Below the pieces are notes generated by a model. The model did no database searches and was not told where the DNA came from. It saw only the letters and a list, made by a program, of their open reading frames with translations. Below, piece after piece: positions 45,987 to 54,612 of a DNA stretch of 64,000 nt. The translations under genes and the position numbers were made by a program. Source of the stretch: Rhodanobacter glycinis (lineage in GTDB: Bacteria; Pseudomonadota; Gammaproteobacteria; Xanthomonadales; Rhodanobacteraceae); the NCBI RefSeq assembly GCF_900114325.1, contig NZ_FOSR01000008.1, positions 124,001 through 188,000 of the forward strand, given 5' to 3'. Numbering within the stretch: position 1 is the first letter of the stretch; the number at the start of each line of letters is the position of its first letter.

Positions 45987-47849
45987 TTACAGCGGGTAGC
46001 CGAGGCGTTCGATCCACGGCTTCAACACCGGCAGCACCGGTTCGAACTGCTTCCGGTAGTTCTGCCAACGGCCGACCGCCTGGCGATGAACGCCTTCGGT
46101 GACTTGCGCGTAGCTCGGCGTGCTGATGTAGCGCTTGCGTCTGGCGTGCTCGGCGAAGCGCGTCAGGGGGGATGCATCCGCGATGTCGAGAAACTGCCCC
46201 AGCCGTGCCACTTGTTGGTCGAACTGGTCGACCACGGACTCGTAGCGCCACGCCAGCACATGCGGCGCCAGCGCCTCGATATCGTGATGCCATTGCGTGA
46301 AGGCATGCACATAGCCCCGTGCCAATCGCTCCAGCGACGAACACAGCACCATGAAGGCCGGTGAGCGAAACGGCTGCATGCTGCAGCTGAGCAGCACGTC
46401 GCACGGATGGCGCAGGCACAGGATGATGCGCGCTTGCGGGAACAGCCGCATGATCATCGGCAGGCACAGCATGTTGAGCGGATTCTTGTCGACCAGGCGT
46501 CGGCCGGCCAGGTCAGGCAGTACGTGTTCGACCTGGCGCCAGTAGATGGCACGCAGTTGGTCGGCGTCGCGCTGCGTCAGGTCGGTCAGGGCTGCGGGAT
46601 AGCGCTGGCCCGCCAATGCCATGGCTTCGATCAGGTCATGGATGTAGGAACGCTCGTCCATGGAGCGGAAATCCGGGTGGGCATCCAGCATCTGCTCCAG
46701 CAAGGTGGTGCCGGAACGGGGGAAGCCGACCACGAAAACCGGGCTGTGCCGGCTGTCGGGCGAGTGCAGCGGTTTCCAGTGGGTACGGGCATCGCGTTCG
46801 ATGACGTCCGGCGCCACCTGCAATGGCTGGCTGTCGGGTGCCAGCAGCTCAGGGACGATATTCCCGGCTGTCTCCAGTTGCGTCGCATGCGCCGTGAGCA
46901 ACGCCTGCCAAGCCTGCGCAGGCCGTCCCTGGCGGTCGCGTGCCGAAGCCAGCCCGAACGCGGCGCTGGCCCGGCTTTCGTGGTCGTCGGCAAAGTCGAG
47001 CGCCCGCTGGTATGCCGCCTCGGCGGCATCGCAGTCACCCGTGCGCAGCGCCAACACCGCATGCGCGCGCCAGCCGTCGGCCCGGGCATGTCGTGCGTGC
47101 GCCGGCAGCGCGTCGAGCACGGTCGGCGGAAGCTGCCGCAGTTCGCATTGTGCCGCGTCGAGCCGATTGTTCCTTTCGTACAGCAGGGTTCGCAGCGCGG
47201 CGATGCGCACACGCATGATTCCGGCGGCGGGTTCGGCGGGCAGTCGGGCCTGGTCCAGCGTGTGCAGCGCGGCGTCCAGGTCGCCCTGGACCGATAGCAT
47301 GGCGGCGAGGACCAGCGCCTGTTCGGCCGGCTGCGGCGGCCAGTCGATGGCTCCGCACAGCATGGCTTGCTGGCCGGTATTGTCGCCGCAGACATGGCAG
47401 GCCCATGCCGCCTGCAGGCGAGCCTCGATGAACGCGGGAGCCCGTTGCGTTGCGTCCAGCAAGCTTTGCCGGGCCAGTAGCCAGCGTTGTTGCTGGATGT
47501 AGAGCAGGCCGAGGTTGTAGTGCACCTCGGCGTCGTCCGGGGCCAGCGCGAGTGCCGTGTGCAATGCCTGTTCGCCGGCCGGCAGGTCGCCGGCCTGTCG
47601 ACAGGCCAGCGCGAGGTTGTTCCAGTAGGCCGACACGCCGGGATGCCGTTGCGCCAATCGGCGGAATGTCGACACGGATTGTGGATGCTGACCGGCAGCC
47701 TGCTGTGCCAGTCCGAGGAACATCAAAACCCCTTCGTTTTCCATGTCGGTTGGCGTGGCGTGCTCGGCGAGTGCGATGACCTGGTCCGCTTCGCCGGCGT
47801 TCCAGGCCATGGCCATCGCTCTGGCCAGGTCCATGGTGGGAATGGGCAT
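45987..47849 (-). CDS. TPR-repeat sulfotransferase family protein
   Basis: The product has 620 residues. Residues 1-330 are tetratricopeptide repeats (YWNNLALACRQAGDLPAGEQAL, VHYNLGLLYIQQQRWLLARQSL). Residues 370-600 are a sulfotransferase domain with the PAPS 5'-phosphosulfate loop FPRSGTTLLEQML (376-388) and a 3'-phosphate region IILCLRHPCDVLLS. Such proteins transfer sulfate from PAPS to a protein or glycan; tyrosine sulfation is one known activity of the fold. No signal peptide is seen, so it is cytoplasmic. It is followed in the minus-strand direction by the convergent prc. The upstream neighbour is a TonB-dependent receptor, and a TPR hydroxylase lies beyond that, suggesting a shared modification theme (inference). 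Confidence 0.88.
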   Translation of the reverse strand: MPIPTMDLARAMAMAWNAGEADQVIALAEHATPTDMENEGVLMFLGLAQQAAGQHPQSVSTFRRLAQRHPGVSAYWNNLALACRQAGDLPAGEQALHTALALAPDDAEVHYNLGLLYIQQQRWLLARQSLLDATQRAPAFIEARLQAAWACHVCGDNTGQQAMLCGAIDWPPQPAEQALVLAAMLSVQGDLDAALHTLDQARLPAEPAAGIMRVRIAALRTLLYERNNRLDAAQCELRQLPPTVLDALPAHARHARADGWRAHAVLALRTGDCDAAEAAYQRALDFADDHESRASAAFGLASARDRQGRPAQAWQALLTAHATQLETAGNIVPELLAPDSQPLQVAPDVIERDARTHWKPLHSPDSRHSPVFVVGFPRSGTTLLEQMLDAHPDFRSMDERSYIHDLIEAMALAGQRYPAALTDLTQRDADQLRAIYWRQVEHVLPDLAGRRLVDKNPLNMLCLPMIMRLFPQARIILCLRHPCDVLLSCSMQPFRSPAFMVLCSSLERLARGYVHAFTQWHHDIEALAPHVLAWRYESVVDQFDQQVARLGQFLDIADASPLTRFAEHARRKRYISTPSYAQVTEGVHRQAVGRWQNYRKQFEPVLPVLKPWIERLGYPL

Positions 47850-47886
47850 GCCTTGCTCCGGCAGTCGTCTTTCGAATGACCATTAT

Positions 47887-47922
47887 GCAAGAGGGTCGCG
47901 AACGCGTTCGCGACCCTCTTGC
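47887..47922. terminator. 36-bp perfect palindrome, TonB-receptor terminator
   Basis: GCAAGAGGGTCGCGAACG at 47887-47904 is exactly complementary to the following 18 bases through 47922. It lies 40 bases after the TonB-receptor stop and 37 bases upstream of the sulfotransferase ATG. A transcriptional terminator is likely; an operator is possible. Confidence 0.65.
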
Positions 47923-47962
47923 CGGCTCCGGAATGTCCGGAGATTGCGGGTGGATCAGTACC

Positions 47963-50842
47963 TCAGAACTTGACCGTGGCACGGGCCCAGTAATAACGCC
48001 CGAGCACGTCGTAGGTCGCGGTATCCACGTTGTAGTTCGCGCCGTTCTGGTAGATCAGCGGCGGCAGTTTGTTGCTGAGGTTGTCCACGCCGACATCGAA
48101 CCGGGTGTGGATCGATGGCACGGCGTAGCCAAGCTGCAGCGAGTGGTAGGTCACCGATGCCATCGGGATGTTCACCCCGGAGATGGCTGCATCGGCATTC
48201 AGGGCGGTCAGCTTGTTGATGTAACGCGACTGCCATTGGGCGTTCCAGTTGCCCTTGTTCCAGTTCAGCGTGACCGTGCCGCGCCAGCGCGAGATGTTGC
48301 CGAATTGCTGGCTGTAGGTGCCGGCGTAGTTGATCGTCCTGGCGCCGGGCTCGCCCGGTGTCGCGCTGTTCTTGTAGGTGGAGGTGTAACTGCTGCTGAG
48401 GCTGGCCTTGAAGTTGCCCGGATCCATGTCGCCCAGGTTGAAGTGCGGGATCTTGTAGCGCAGCGTGTAGTCGATGCCGGTGGTGCTGAGGTTGCCCAGG
48501 TTCACCACCGGCGTGTTGATCAGGAACACCTGGCCGGGCTGGCGGCTGGTGTTGTCCTGGCGGTGGATGAACGAGCAATACGGACTGGCGTTGTTGTTGT
48601 AGCAGGAGCTGACCACCGTATCGCCCTGGATCGCGGTCAGCGTGTCGCTCAGATAGATGTGCCAGAAGTCGACGCTGGTGGACAGGCCGGGCAACCAGCT
48701 TGGGTCATAGACCAGGCCGATGTCGATCGATTTGCCTTTTTCGGGCTTCAACTTCGCGTCCACCGTGGCGGCACCGGAATAGAACGTGTTGACCTGCGCC
48801 GGCGAGTTGCCGGCCCAGTTCGGTGGCACGTACTGGCAGGCGGCCGGGTGTTGCGCGAGCTGGGCCGCGCTGAGATGGGCGCAGGGATCGTTCAGTGTCG
48901 GTTGCACCAGCGTGCGCCCGTCGTAAAGCTCATCGAGGTTGGGCGCGCGGAATACCTGGGACACGGTGCCACGGACCAGCAGGTCGGCGATCGGCCGCCA
49001 CTCGATGGCGATCTTGCCGTTGGTGGTGGTGCCGGTGGTGCTGTAGTTGGAGGTGCGCACGCCAAGATCGAGGTTCAACGAGTACGCCAGCGGTTGTTCG
49101 GAAAGCAGCGGGATCAGCGTCTCGGCAAACACTTCCTTGACGTTGAAGCTGCCGCTGCCGGGCGAGCCGCAGGCTTCCTGCAGGATCTGGCAGGTGGTGG
49201 TCACCGGATCGAGCACGGCAAAGGAGCTCACCGTGTATTTCATGGACTGCTTGCGGTACAGCGCGCCGGCGGACAGCTGGATGGTGCCGGCGGGCAGGTC
49301 CCACAGTTCGCCACTGGTATCGAACTGCACCTGCTTGGTGGCCTGGGTGAACACGTATTCCGGCGTATCCACGCCTTTCTTCAGCAATGCGCTGACAGAG
49401 GGATCGGCCTGGTCGAAGATGTTCGCGCCGGCGTCGACGGCGGCCTGCAACGCCGGGATGTCGATTTCGTTGGTGTCGCGCTGGTCGCGTTTGGTATGGC
49501 TGTAGTTGATCGTGGCATCCCAGGTCCAGCTGCTTTCCTGGCCGAACCGGCCGCGCAAGCCCGTGTTGATCTGCCCGGTGTCGGTGGTGTAGCTGTGCAC
49601 GCGCGTGCCGCCGCCGGTCAGCCGGGTCTGGAAGTTGTAGCCGCTGTTCGGATCGCCCGCGATCGGATTCTGGCTGAAGGTGACGCCGAACGGGTTGATC
49701 GGATTGCTGGCGGGAATGATCAGGCCGTCGCCGGTACCCACTGGCGATGGCGCATCCTGCCCGCTGGACACCGTGTGGTTGTAGAACGCATCGACGAACA
49801 CGCTCAGGTTGTCGCTGAAGTCGTAGCTGCCCAGCACGAAGGCGTTGGTACGCTTCTGTGCGGTCTGGATGTAGTTGAGCGCGGCGTAGTTGTACGTATC
49901 GGAAGGCAGGCGGCAGCGATAGTCGCTTTGCGATGACCCGTTGCCCTGCGCCAGCGTCACGTTGGCGGTGCCGCTGGAGTTGATGTCGCAGCCGTACTGG
50001 CTGGCGATCGAGCCAGGCAACTGGATTCTGCCGGTGGGAATCGAACTGGAGCCCGCCGCCACCACCGAACCGCTGGACAGGTACAACTGCTGTTTGGAGA
50101 ACTTGCGCCGGACGCCGAGCACCGGGTCGTACTTGTTGTAGTCGATGCCGCCGGTGATGCTGTAGTTCTGACCGGTCTGGCCGGCGGTGAGGTTGAAGCC
50201 GCGGCGTTGCCCATCGCCATGGCTGGAAATGCCGTCATTGAGGCTGAACTGCACGCCCTTGAAGTCCTTGCGCAGGATGAAATTGACCACGCCGCCGATG
50301 GCATCGGAGCCGTATACGGTGGAGGCGCCTTCGGCCAGCACGTCGACGCGTTCGATCATGTCCGGCGGAATCAGGTTGATGTCCGCGTTGGCCATGCGCT
50401 GGCCGTTGACCAGCACCAGCGTGCGGTTGATGCCCAGGCCGCGCAGCGAAACGCGCGAGGCGCCATCGCCGCCTTCCAGCAGCGGGCTGGCGACACCGCC
50501 GCCATTGCTGTTGTTCTGCGGATTGGTGGCATTGCCGGAGATGGCGGGCATCTGCTGCAGCACGTCGCCGAGGACGGGTTTGCCGGAGTTGTTGATGGTC
50601 GAGCGGTCCAGTGTCACCACCGGGCTGGCCGTCTCGACGTCCACGCGCCGGATCAGCGAACCGGTGACGGTGACGGCTTTCAGGGTCTTGGCATCATTCT
50701 TTGACGGAGGTTTGGCCTGGTCCGTCGAAGGCGGATTGTCCGCTTGCGCTGTTTGTGCCTGGGCAATGCCCGCCATCGCGAAAATACCGGCGGTCAGGCC
50801 AAGACGTATGGCCAGTGACAAGCGATTCATGTCGTGCTTCAT
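47963..50842 (-). CDS. TonB-dependent outer-membrane receptor
   Basis: The product has 959 residues. ATG 50842 is preceded by GGGGAGA. After a signal peptide (LAIRLGLTAGIFAMAGIAQA) comes the plug domain with VTVTGSLIRRVDVETASPVVTLD, VSLRGLGINRTLVLVNGQRM and the VYGSDAIGGVVNFILR segment. A large 22-strand barrel follows, ending in the terminal Phe (ATVKF) typical of BAM substrates. It imports a ligand with energy from TonB. The ligand is not deducible; the plug type (RTLVLVNGQR) occurs in receptors for peptides and carbohydrates as well as siderophores. A hairpin terminator stands on each side, so it is probably a single-gene unit between two TPR enzymes. Confidence 0.93.
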   Translation of the reverse strand: MKHDMNRLSLAIRLGLTAGIFAMAGIAQAQTAQADNPPSTDQAKPPSKNDAKTLKAVTVTGSLIRRVDVETASPVVTLDRSTINNSGKPVLGDVLQQMPAISGNATNPQNNSNGGGVASPLLEGGDGASRVSLRGLGINRTLVLVNGQRMANADINLIPPDMIERVDVLAEGASTVYGSDAIGGVVNFILRKDFKGVQFSLNDGISSHGDGQRRGFNLTAGQTGQNYSITGGIDYNKYDPVLGVRRKFSKQQLYLSSGSVVAAGSSSIPTGRIQLPGSIASQYGCDINSSGTANVTLAQGNGSSQSDYRCRLPSDTYNYAALNYIQTAQKRTNAFVLGSYDFSDNLSVFVDAFYNHTVSSGQDAPSPVGTGDGLIIPASNPINPFGVTFSQNPIAGDPNSGYNFQTRLTGGGTRVHSYTTDTGQINTGLRGRFGQESSWTWDATINYSHTKRDQRDTNEIDIPALQAAVDAGANIFDQADPSVSALLKKGVDTPEYVFTQATKQVQFDTSGELWDLPAGTIQLSAGALYRKQSMKYTVSSFAVLDPVTTTCQILQEACGSPGSGSFNVKEVFAETLIPLLSEQPLAYSLNLDLGVRTSNYSTTGTTTNGKIAIEWRPIADLLVRGTVSQVFRAPNLDELYDGRTLVQPTLNDPCAHLSAAQLAQHPAACQYVPPNWAGNSPAQVNTFYSGAATVDAKLKPEKGKSIDIGLVYDPSWLPGLSTSVDFWHIYLSDTLTAIQGDTVVSSCYNNNASPYCSFIHRQDNTSRQPGQVFLINTPVVNLGNLSTTGIDYTLRYKIPHFNLGDMDPGNFKASLSSSYTSTYKNSATPGEPGARTINYAGTYSQQFGNISRWRGTVTLNWNKGNWNAQWQSRYINKLTALNADAAISGVNIPMASVTYHSLQLGYAVPSIHTRFDVGVDNLSNKLPPLIYQNGANYNVDTATYDVLGRYYWARATVKF

Positions 50843-50948
50843 GGTGTCTCCCCAATGCATGTTGGTTCCCTTCCCCCTGCTTTGCCGAACTGACCACGCG
50901 CCTCCTGGCACGTCGGGTCACACTGCAACAACTGTCCTGCTGCCCAAC

Positions 50949-50982
50949 GACAAGGGGTTATCGAAGTGGATAACCCCTTGTC
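50949..50982 (-). terminator. Hairpin terminator before the TonB receptor
   Basis: GACAAGGGGTTAT at 50949-50961 pairs with ATAACCCCTTGTC at 50970-50982 with an eight-base loop. It follows the beta-hydroxylase gene (stop 51070) on the minus strand and precedes the TonB-receptor gene. Confidence 0.6.
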
Positions 50983-51069
50983 TGCATGTGTTTCCGCTTG
51001 CTGAGAAAAACCTCCCGTTCGTCGATTTCGTTTCTGGGTGCAACGTCGCATCCGTGCTGGGTTCCCGGG

Positions 51070-52413
51070 TCATGCGGGCTCTCCGGTCCGTGCCGATGCC
51101 GAATTTTCGCTGCACCGGTTGAAGTCGCCGATCGCCGCGACCAGGTCGGCGACGGCGGCTTGTTCCACTTCGCTCAGGTCGGGGTTCCAGCTGTCCATGA
51201 TCAGCACCACGCGATCGCGGTCGCTGTGGTTCCATGCCTCGTGTTCGAAGGTGTCGTCGAAGGTGACACAACGACCCTCCTGCCACGCGTGGGTTTCGCC
51301 ACCCACGCGCAAGGCGCAGTCCGGCGGCACGACCAGCGGCAGGTGGGTGACCAGGCGGGTATTGGTCACGCCACGGTGCGGCAGGATATGCGTGCCCGGG
51401 CGCAGTATCGAGAACAACGCTTCCGGTGCGTGGTCGCGAATGCGCACGAGGGCCATCGAGTCCAGCCATGTGCTGGTGCGGGGACAGCGCACGCATTCGC
51501 TGTCGTGGCGCACGCCATGGCGATGGAAGAAAAACGCGTCCCATGCGGGAGGTTGTGTGCCGGAAGATCCAAGCAATCCAGCCGCCGCGGCCTCACCCGC
51601 CGGGGCACCCAGAAAGGGCACGAGTTCGTCGCGTGCCTGCGCCAGCACGGCGTGCAGCTCCTCGCGTATCGCCTCGGTGGCAGCCTCGAGCCGGGCGTGG
51701 GCGGGAAAGCGTTCGCGCGGGTAGAAGGGGCGGCTGGGCAGGTCAGGGAAATAAAGGAATGTGGGGCGTTGCCGTGGATCGGGCGATGCGGTGATCCGCT
51801 CGCCGAGATAGATGGCCAGGCACGCATCGACGCGGGTCAGTTCGGCGCGACCGTAGCGTTGCCGCAACGGTTCCATCGCCGCATCGAACACGGCGCGTCG
51901 ATGCGCGGCTACGTAACGCGTGGCATGCTTCACCGCTTCGCGCAGGCCCGCTGCCGTGGTCGCGTCGCTGAGCCAGCGCCCCTGCGCCTGCGCCGCGTCG
52001 ATTGCGTTGAGGTAAGCCAGCATGGCAGCGTGCGATTGCTGCAGTTGTTCGAGCACGACGCCGAGGCGAAGGCGCGCCACGAACATGCCCGGTGCCAGTG
52101 CCAACCCCGCACGCAGGCTTTCCGCGGCGCCCTGCAGGTCGCCAGCCAGCATCTGCATCTCGCCAAGCTGGTGCAGGGTGGCGGGGTCACGCGGGTCTGA
52201 TCGCCGGGCCTGCTGCAGCTGTTCGATCGCGCCGGCCGTATTGCCGCGGGCATGTTCGCGGGCAGCGAGGAATCGCCATGCCTCCGCGTCGCCGGGCCGT
52301 GCCTCCAGCTGGTGCCGGAACGCCTGTTCCGCCGATGCCACGTCGCCGCGTTCCAGGGCGGCAAGCGCCTGCCCATGGAACGTTGCAGCCATGACATCGG
52401 TTGGCTTGTTCAT
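51070..52413 (-). CDS. TPR protein with aspartyl/asparaginyl beta-hydroxylase domain
   Basis: The product has 447 residues. TPR repeats fill about 1-150 (ALAALERGDVASAEQAFRHQL, ATLHQLGEMQMLAGDLQGAA). The C-terminal Fe(II)/2-oxoglutarate dioxygenase domain has the family signature HRGVTNTRLVTHLPLVVP, an Arg-containing strand CALRVGGETHAW and FDDTFEHEAWNHS with the second metal His. The family hydroxylates Asp/Asn in proteins or non-ribosomal peptides. A start at 52428 (MVPRP) is an alternative; neither has a strong ribosome site. It is on the same strand as the TonB receptor and TPR-sulfotransferase; its substrate is unknown. Confidence 0.85.
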   Translation of the reverse strand: MNKPTDVMAATFHGQALAALERGDVASAEQAFRHQLEARPGDAEAWRFLAAREHARGNTAGAIEQLQQARRSDPRDPATLHQLGEMQMLAGDLQGAAESLRAGLALAPGMFVARLRLGVVLEQLQQSHAAMLAYLNAIDAAQAQGRWLSDATTAAGLREAVKHATRYVAAHRRAVFDAAMEPLRQRYGRAELTRVDACLAIYLGERITASPDPRQRPTFLYFPDLPSRPFYPRERFPAHARLEAATEAIREELHAVLAQARDELVPFLGAPAGEAAAAGLLGSSGTQPPAWDAFFFHRHGVRHDSECVRCPRTSTWLDSMALVRIRDHAPEALFSILRPGTHILPHRGVTNTRLVTHLPLVVPPDCALRVGGETHAWQEGRCVTFDDTFEHEAWNHSDRDRVVLIMDSWNPDLSEVEQAAVADLVAAIGDFNRCSENSASARTGEPA

Positions 52414-52659
52414 CGGACGGGGCACCATTGAACGCGCCCGATGAATATGAGCATGCGAACGGTGGGCAGGCAACCGTCGAGTGCCGGAGGTGTGCGCTAC
52501 GTTGCCTCTGGCCCGGGGTTCGCCTCGGGCAGGAGTGCCAGCGGGGATGTTCCGTTGGACCGGCGCATCACGTCGCGTAACGGCTTTTGCGATGACGATC
52601 GACGTGCTGGCCCCTCCATGGGCAGCACGTCCAGTCACGCAGCGCGCAAGCGCGAGGGA

Positions 52660-54390
52660 TTACTTCCGTGCGACGTGCTTCGCCCGTTGCTGGTCCCGCC
52701 ACTGCAGGAATTCGGTGATCCGCGGTTCATCGCGCAGCAGCACCGAGTGCGGGTCGATGGTCACCAGTGCATCGGCAGGTACTGCGAGGCTGCCGTGGCC
52801 GTCGGTCATCTGCACGGTGTGCAAGGTGTTGCCGACCTGCACGTCCACCGGCATCGGGAACGGCAGGTGGTGCGGCACCTGCCAGCGCAGGTCCAGCGTG
52901 TCGCCGTGGCGCTGGACGTCCAGCTTCGGCAGCGCCGCCTGGTACAGGTAGACCTTGAAGAACCAGTCGAGCTTCTTGCCGGTGACCTGGTCCACGATGC
53001 GCATGTAGTCGGCGGTGGTGCGGTACTGCGGCACGAAGTTGCCGGGTTTCGGGTCCGGACGGCCGTAGATCAGCAGGCGGATGCTGTCGTAGAACGCCTG
53101 GTCGCCGATCAGGTGATGCAGTGTCTGCAGCATCAGCGCGCCCTTGTTGTAGATGTCCTGGCCCGGGCCGCTTGGGTCGTAGACCTGCTCTTCGGTCTTG
53201 CTTGTTCCAGAGACCACCGGGGCGTGGTTGCGAATCAGAAAGCGCAGGTGGTGCAGCCAACCGTAGTACTCGGCATCGCCGTCCAGATAACGCGCGTACA
53301 GCGGCTGCATCAGGGTGGCGAAGCCCTCGTGCAGCCACATGTCGTCCCAGTTCGCGTTGGTCATCTGGTTGCCGAACCACTCGTGCGAAAACTCGTGCTG
53401 CATCAGCCAGTCGAAGCCGCTGCCATCCTTCGCGTAATGGTTGCCGTAGGCATTGATGGTCTGGTGCTCCATGCCCAGGTAGGGTGTTTCCACCACGCCC
53501 ATCTTCTCGTCGCCCCACGGATAGGGTCCGATCTTCGCCTCGAAGAAACGCAGCATGCGCGGGAACTCGGCGAACAGCGCCTTGGCCTGGGTGTCCTCGC
53601 CGGGCAGGTACCAGTAGTACAGCGGAATCGTGTTGCCGAAGCGGCTGTGGTATTCGCCGTGCAGTTCCTTGTACGGGCCGACGTTGATCGATACGGCGTA
53701 GGTGGTGGGGTGCTTGGCGCGCCAGTGATAAGTACGCTGATTGCCGTCGTCGGTGACGCCGATCAGCACGCCGTTGCCCGGCGCCACCAGCGGTTTGGGC
53801 ACGGTCACGTACAGGTCGACCAGGTCGGGCTTGCCGTCGGGCTGGTCGATGCACGGCCAGAACAGGTCGCAGCCTTCGCCTTCCACCGCGCTGCCCACCC
53901 ACGGCTGGCCATCCTTGGTGTGGCTCCAGACGAAGCCGCCGTCCCACGGCGCCCTCTTCGCCACGTGTGGCTTGCCGCCGTAGGTGATGGTGGTGGTGAC
54001 CTTGTCGCCAGCGGCGAGCGCGTGCGGCAGCTTGATCTTCAGACGGCCATCCGGATTGCTCCAGTCGCTGGCGGCGAGTGGTTTGCCGTCGACGGCCACG
54101 GCACTGATCGGCAGGTTGCGGTCCAGATCCAGCAGCAGCACGTCGGTGGCGGCCGTCGCGCTGAAGGTGAGCGTGGCGCTGGCGGCAATGCTTTGCGTGG
54201 CCGGCTGCACCGTGATGTGCAGTGCGGCGTGGTCGAAATGCACGCGCTTCTGCGCGGCAGGCATCGGCGTGCCGGAATCCTTGGTCAGCGCGGTAAGCGG
54301 TGGCTGGGTCGGCGTCGTGGTGGCCGCATGGGCGAAGGCGGTACCGCCCAGGCCGAGTGCGAGGCCGAGTGCGAGCAGGGTAGGGCGCAT
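52660..54390 (-). CDS. M1-family metallopeptidase (aminopeptidase N-like), exported
   Basis: The product has 576 residues. Signal peptide MRPTLLALGLALGLGGTAFAHA, then the beta-sandwich N-domain and the gluzincin catalytic domain with zinc motif HEFSHEWFGNQ and third ligand Glu in WLHEGFATL. The exopeptidase signature appears as the MEHQT variant (GMEHQTIN) of GAMEN. It lacks the long C-terminal helical domain of PepN (about 870 residues), so it is the short M1 type. It is probably periplasmic or secreted. It lies 222 bases after the M17 gene, separated by repeats. Confidence 0.9.
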   Translation of the reverse strand: MRPTLLALGLALGLGGTAFAHAATTTPTQPPLTALTKDSGTPMPAAQKRVHFDHAALHITVQPATQSIAASATLTFSATAATDVLLLDLDRNLPISAVAVDGKPLAASDWSNPDGRLKIKLPHALAAGDKVTTTITYGGKPHVAKRAPWDGGFVWSHTKDGQPWVGSAVEGEGCDLFWPCIDQPDGKPDLVDLYVTVPKPLVAPGNGVLIGVTDDGNQRTYHWRAKHPTTYAVSINVGPYKELHGEYHSRFGNTIPLYYWYLPGEDTQAKALFAEFPRMLRFFEAKIGPYPWGDEKMGVVETPYLGMEHQTINAYGNHYAKDGSGFDWLMQHEFSHEWFGNQMTNANWDDMWLHEGFATLMQPLYARYLDGDAEYYGWLHHLRFLIRNHAPVVSGTSKTEEQVYDPSGPGQDIYNKGALMLQTLHHLIGDQAFYDSIRLLIYGRPDPKPGNFVPQYRTTADYMRIVDQVTGKKLDWFFKVYLYQAALPKLDVQRHGDTLDLRWQVPHHLPFPMPVDVQVGNTLHTVQMTDGHGSLAVPADALVTIDPHSVLLRDEPRITEFLQWRDQQRAKHVARK

Positions 54391-54483
54391 GGGCAATATC
54401 TCCGCGGGGATCCAACCTCGCACCATGCCACTTTGCACGCCGGTGCGATATCGCCGGAAGTCATGCAAAGCACCCCACCCCAA

Positions 54484-54600
54484 CCCTCCCCTGCGCGCAG
54501 GGGAGGGGGTCCGCACGCTGCGAGGTTTCGCTCTTCCTGCGTGCAGGGAGGGAGTCTGTGCGTTGCGAGATTTTGCTCCTCCCCCTGCGTGCAGGGGGAG
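54484..54600. repeat. Three tandem 'CCCTGCGTGCAGGG' hairpins
   Basis: Hairpins at 54484-54507 (CCCTCCCC/GGGGAGGG arms), about 54534-54552 and 54576-54600 (CTCCCCCTGC/GCAGGGGGAG) occupy the gap between two peptidase genes. They are spaced by similar spacers containing TGCGAGxTTTxGCTC. They match the single copy at 21688-21710. Confidence 0.75.
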
Positions 54601-54612
54601 GCTGGGAGGGGG

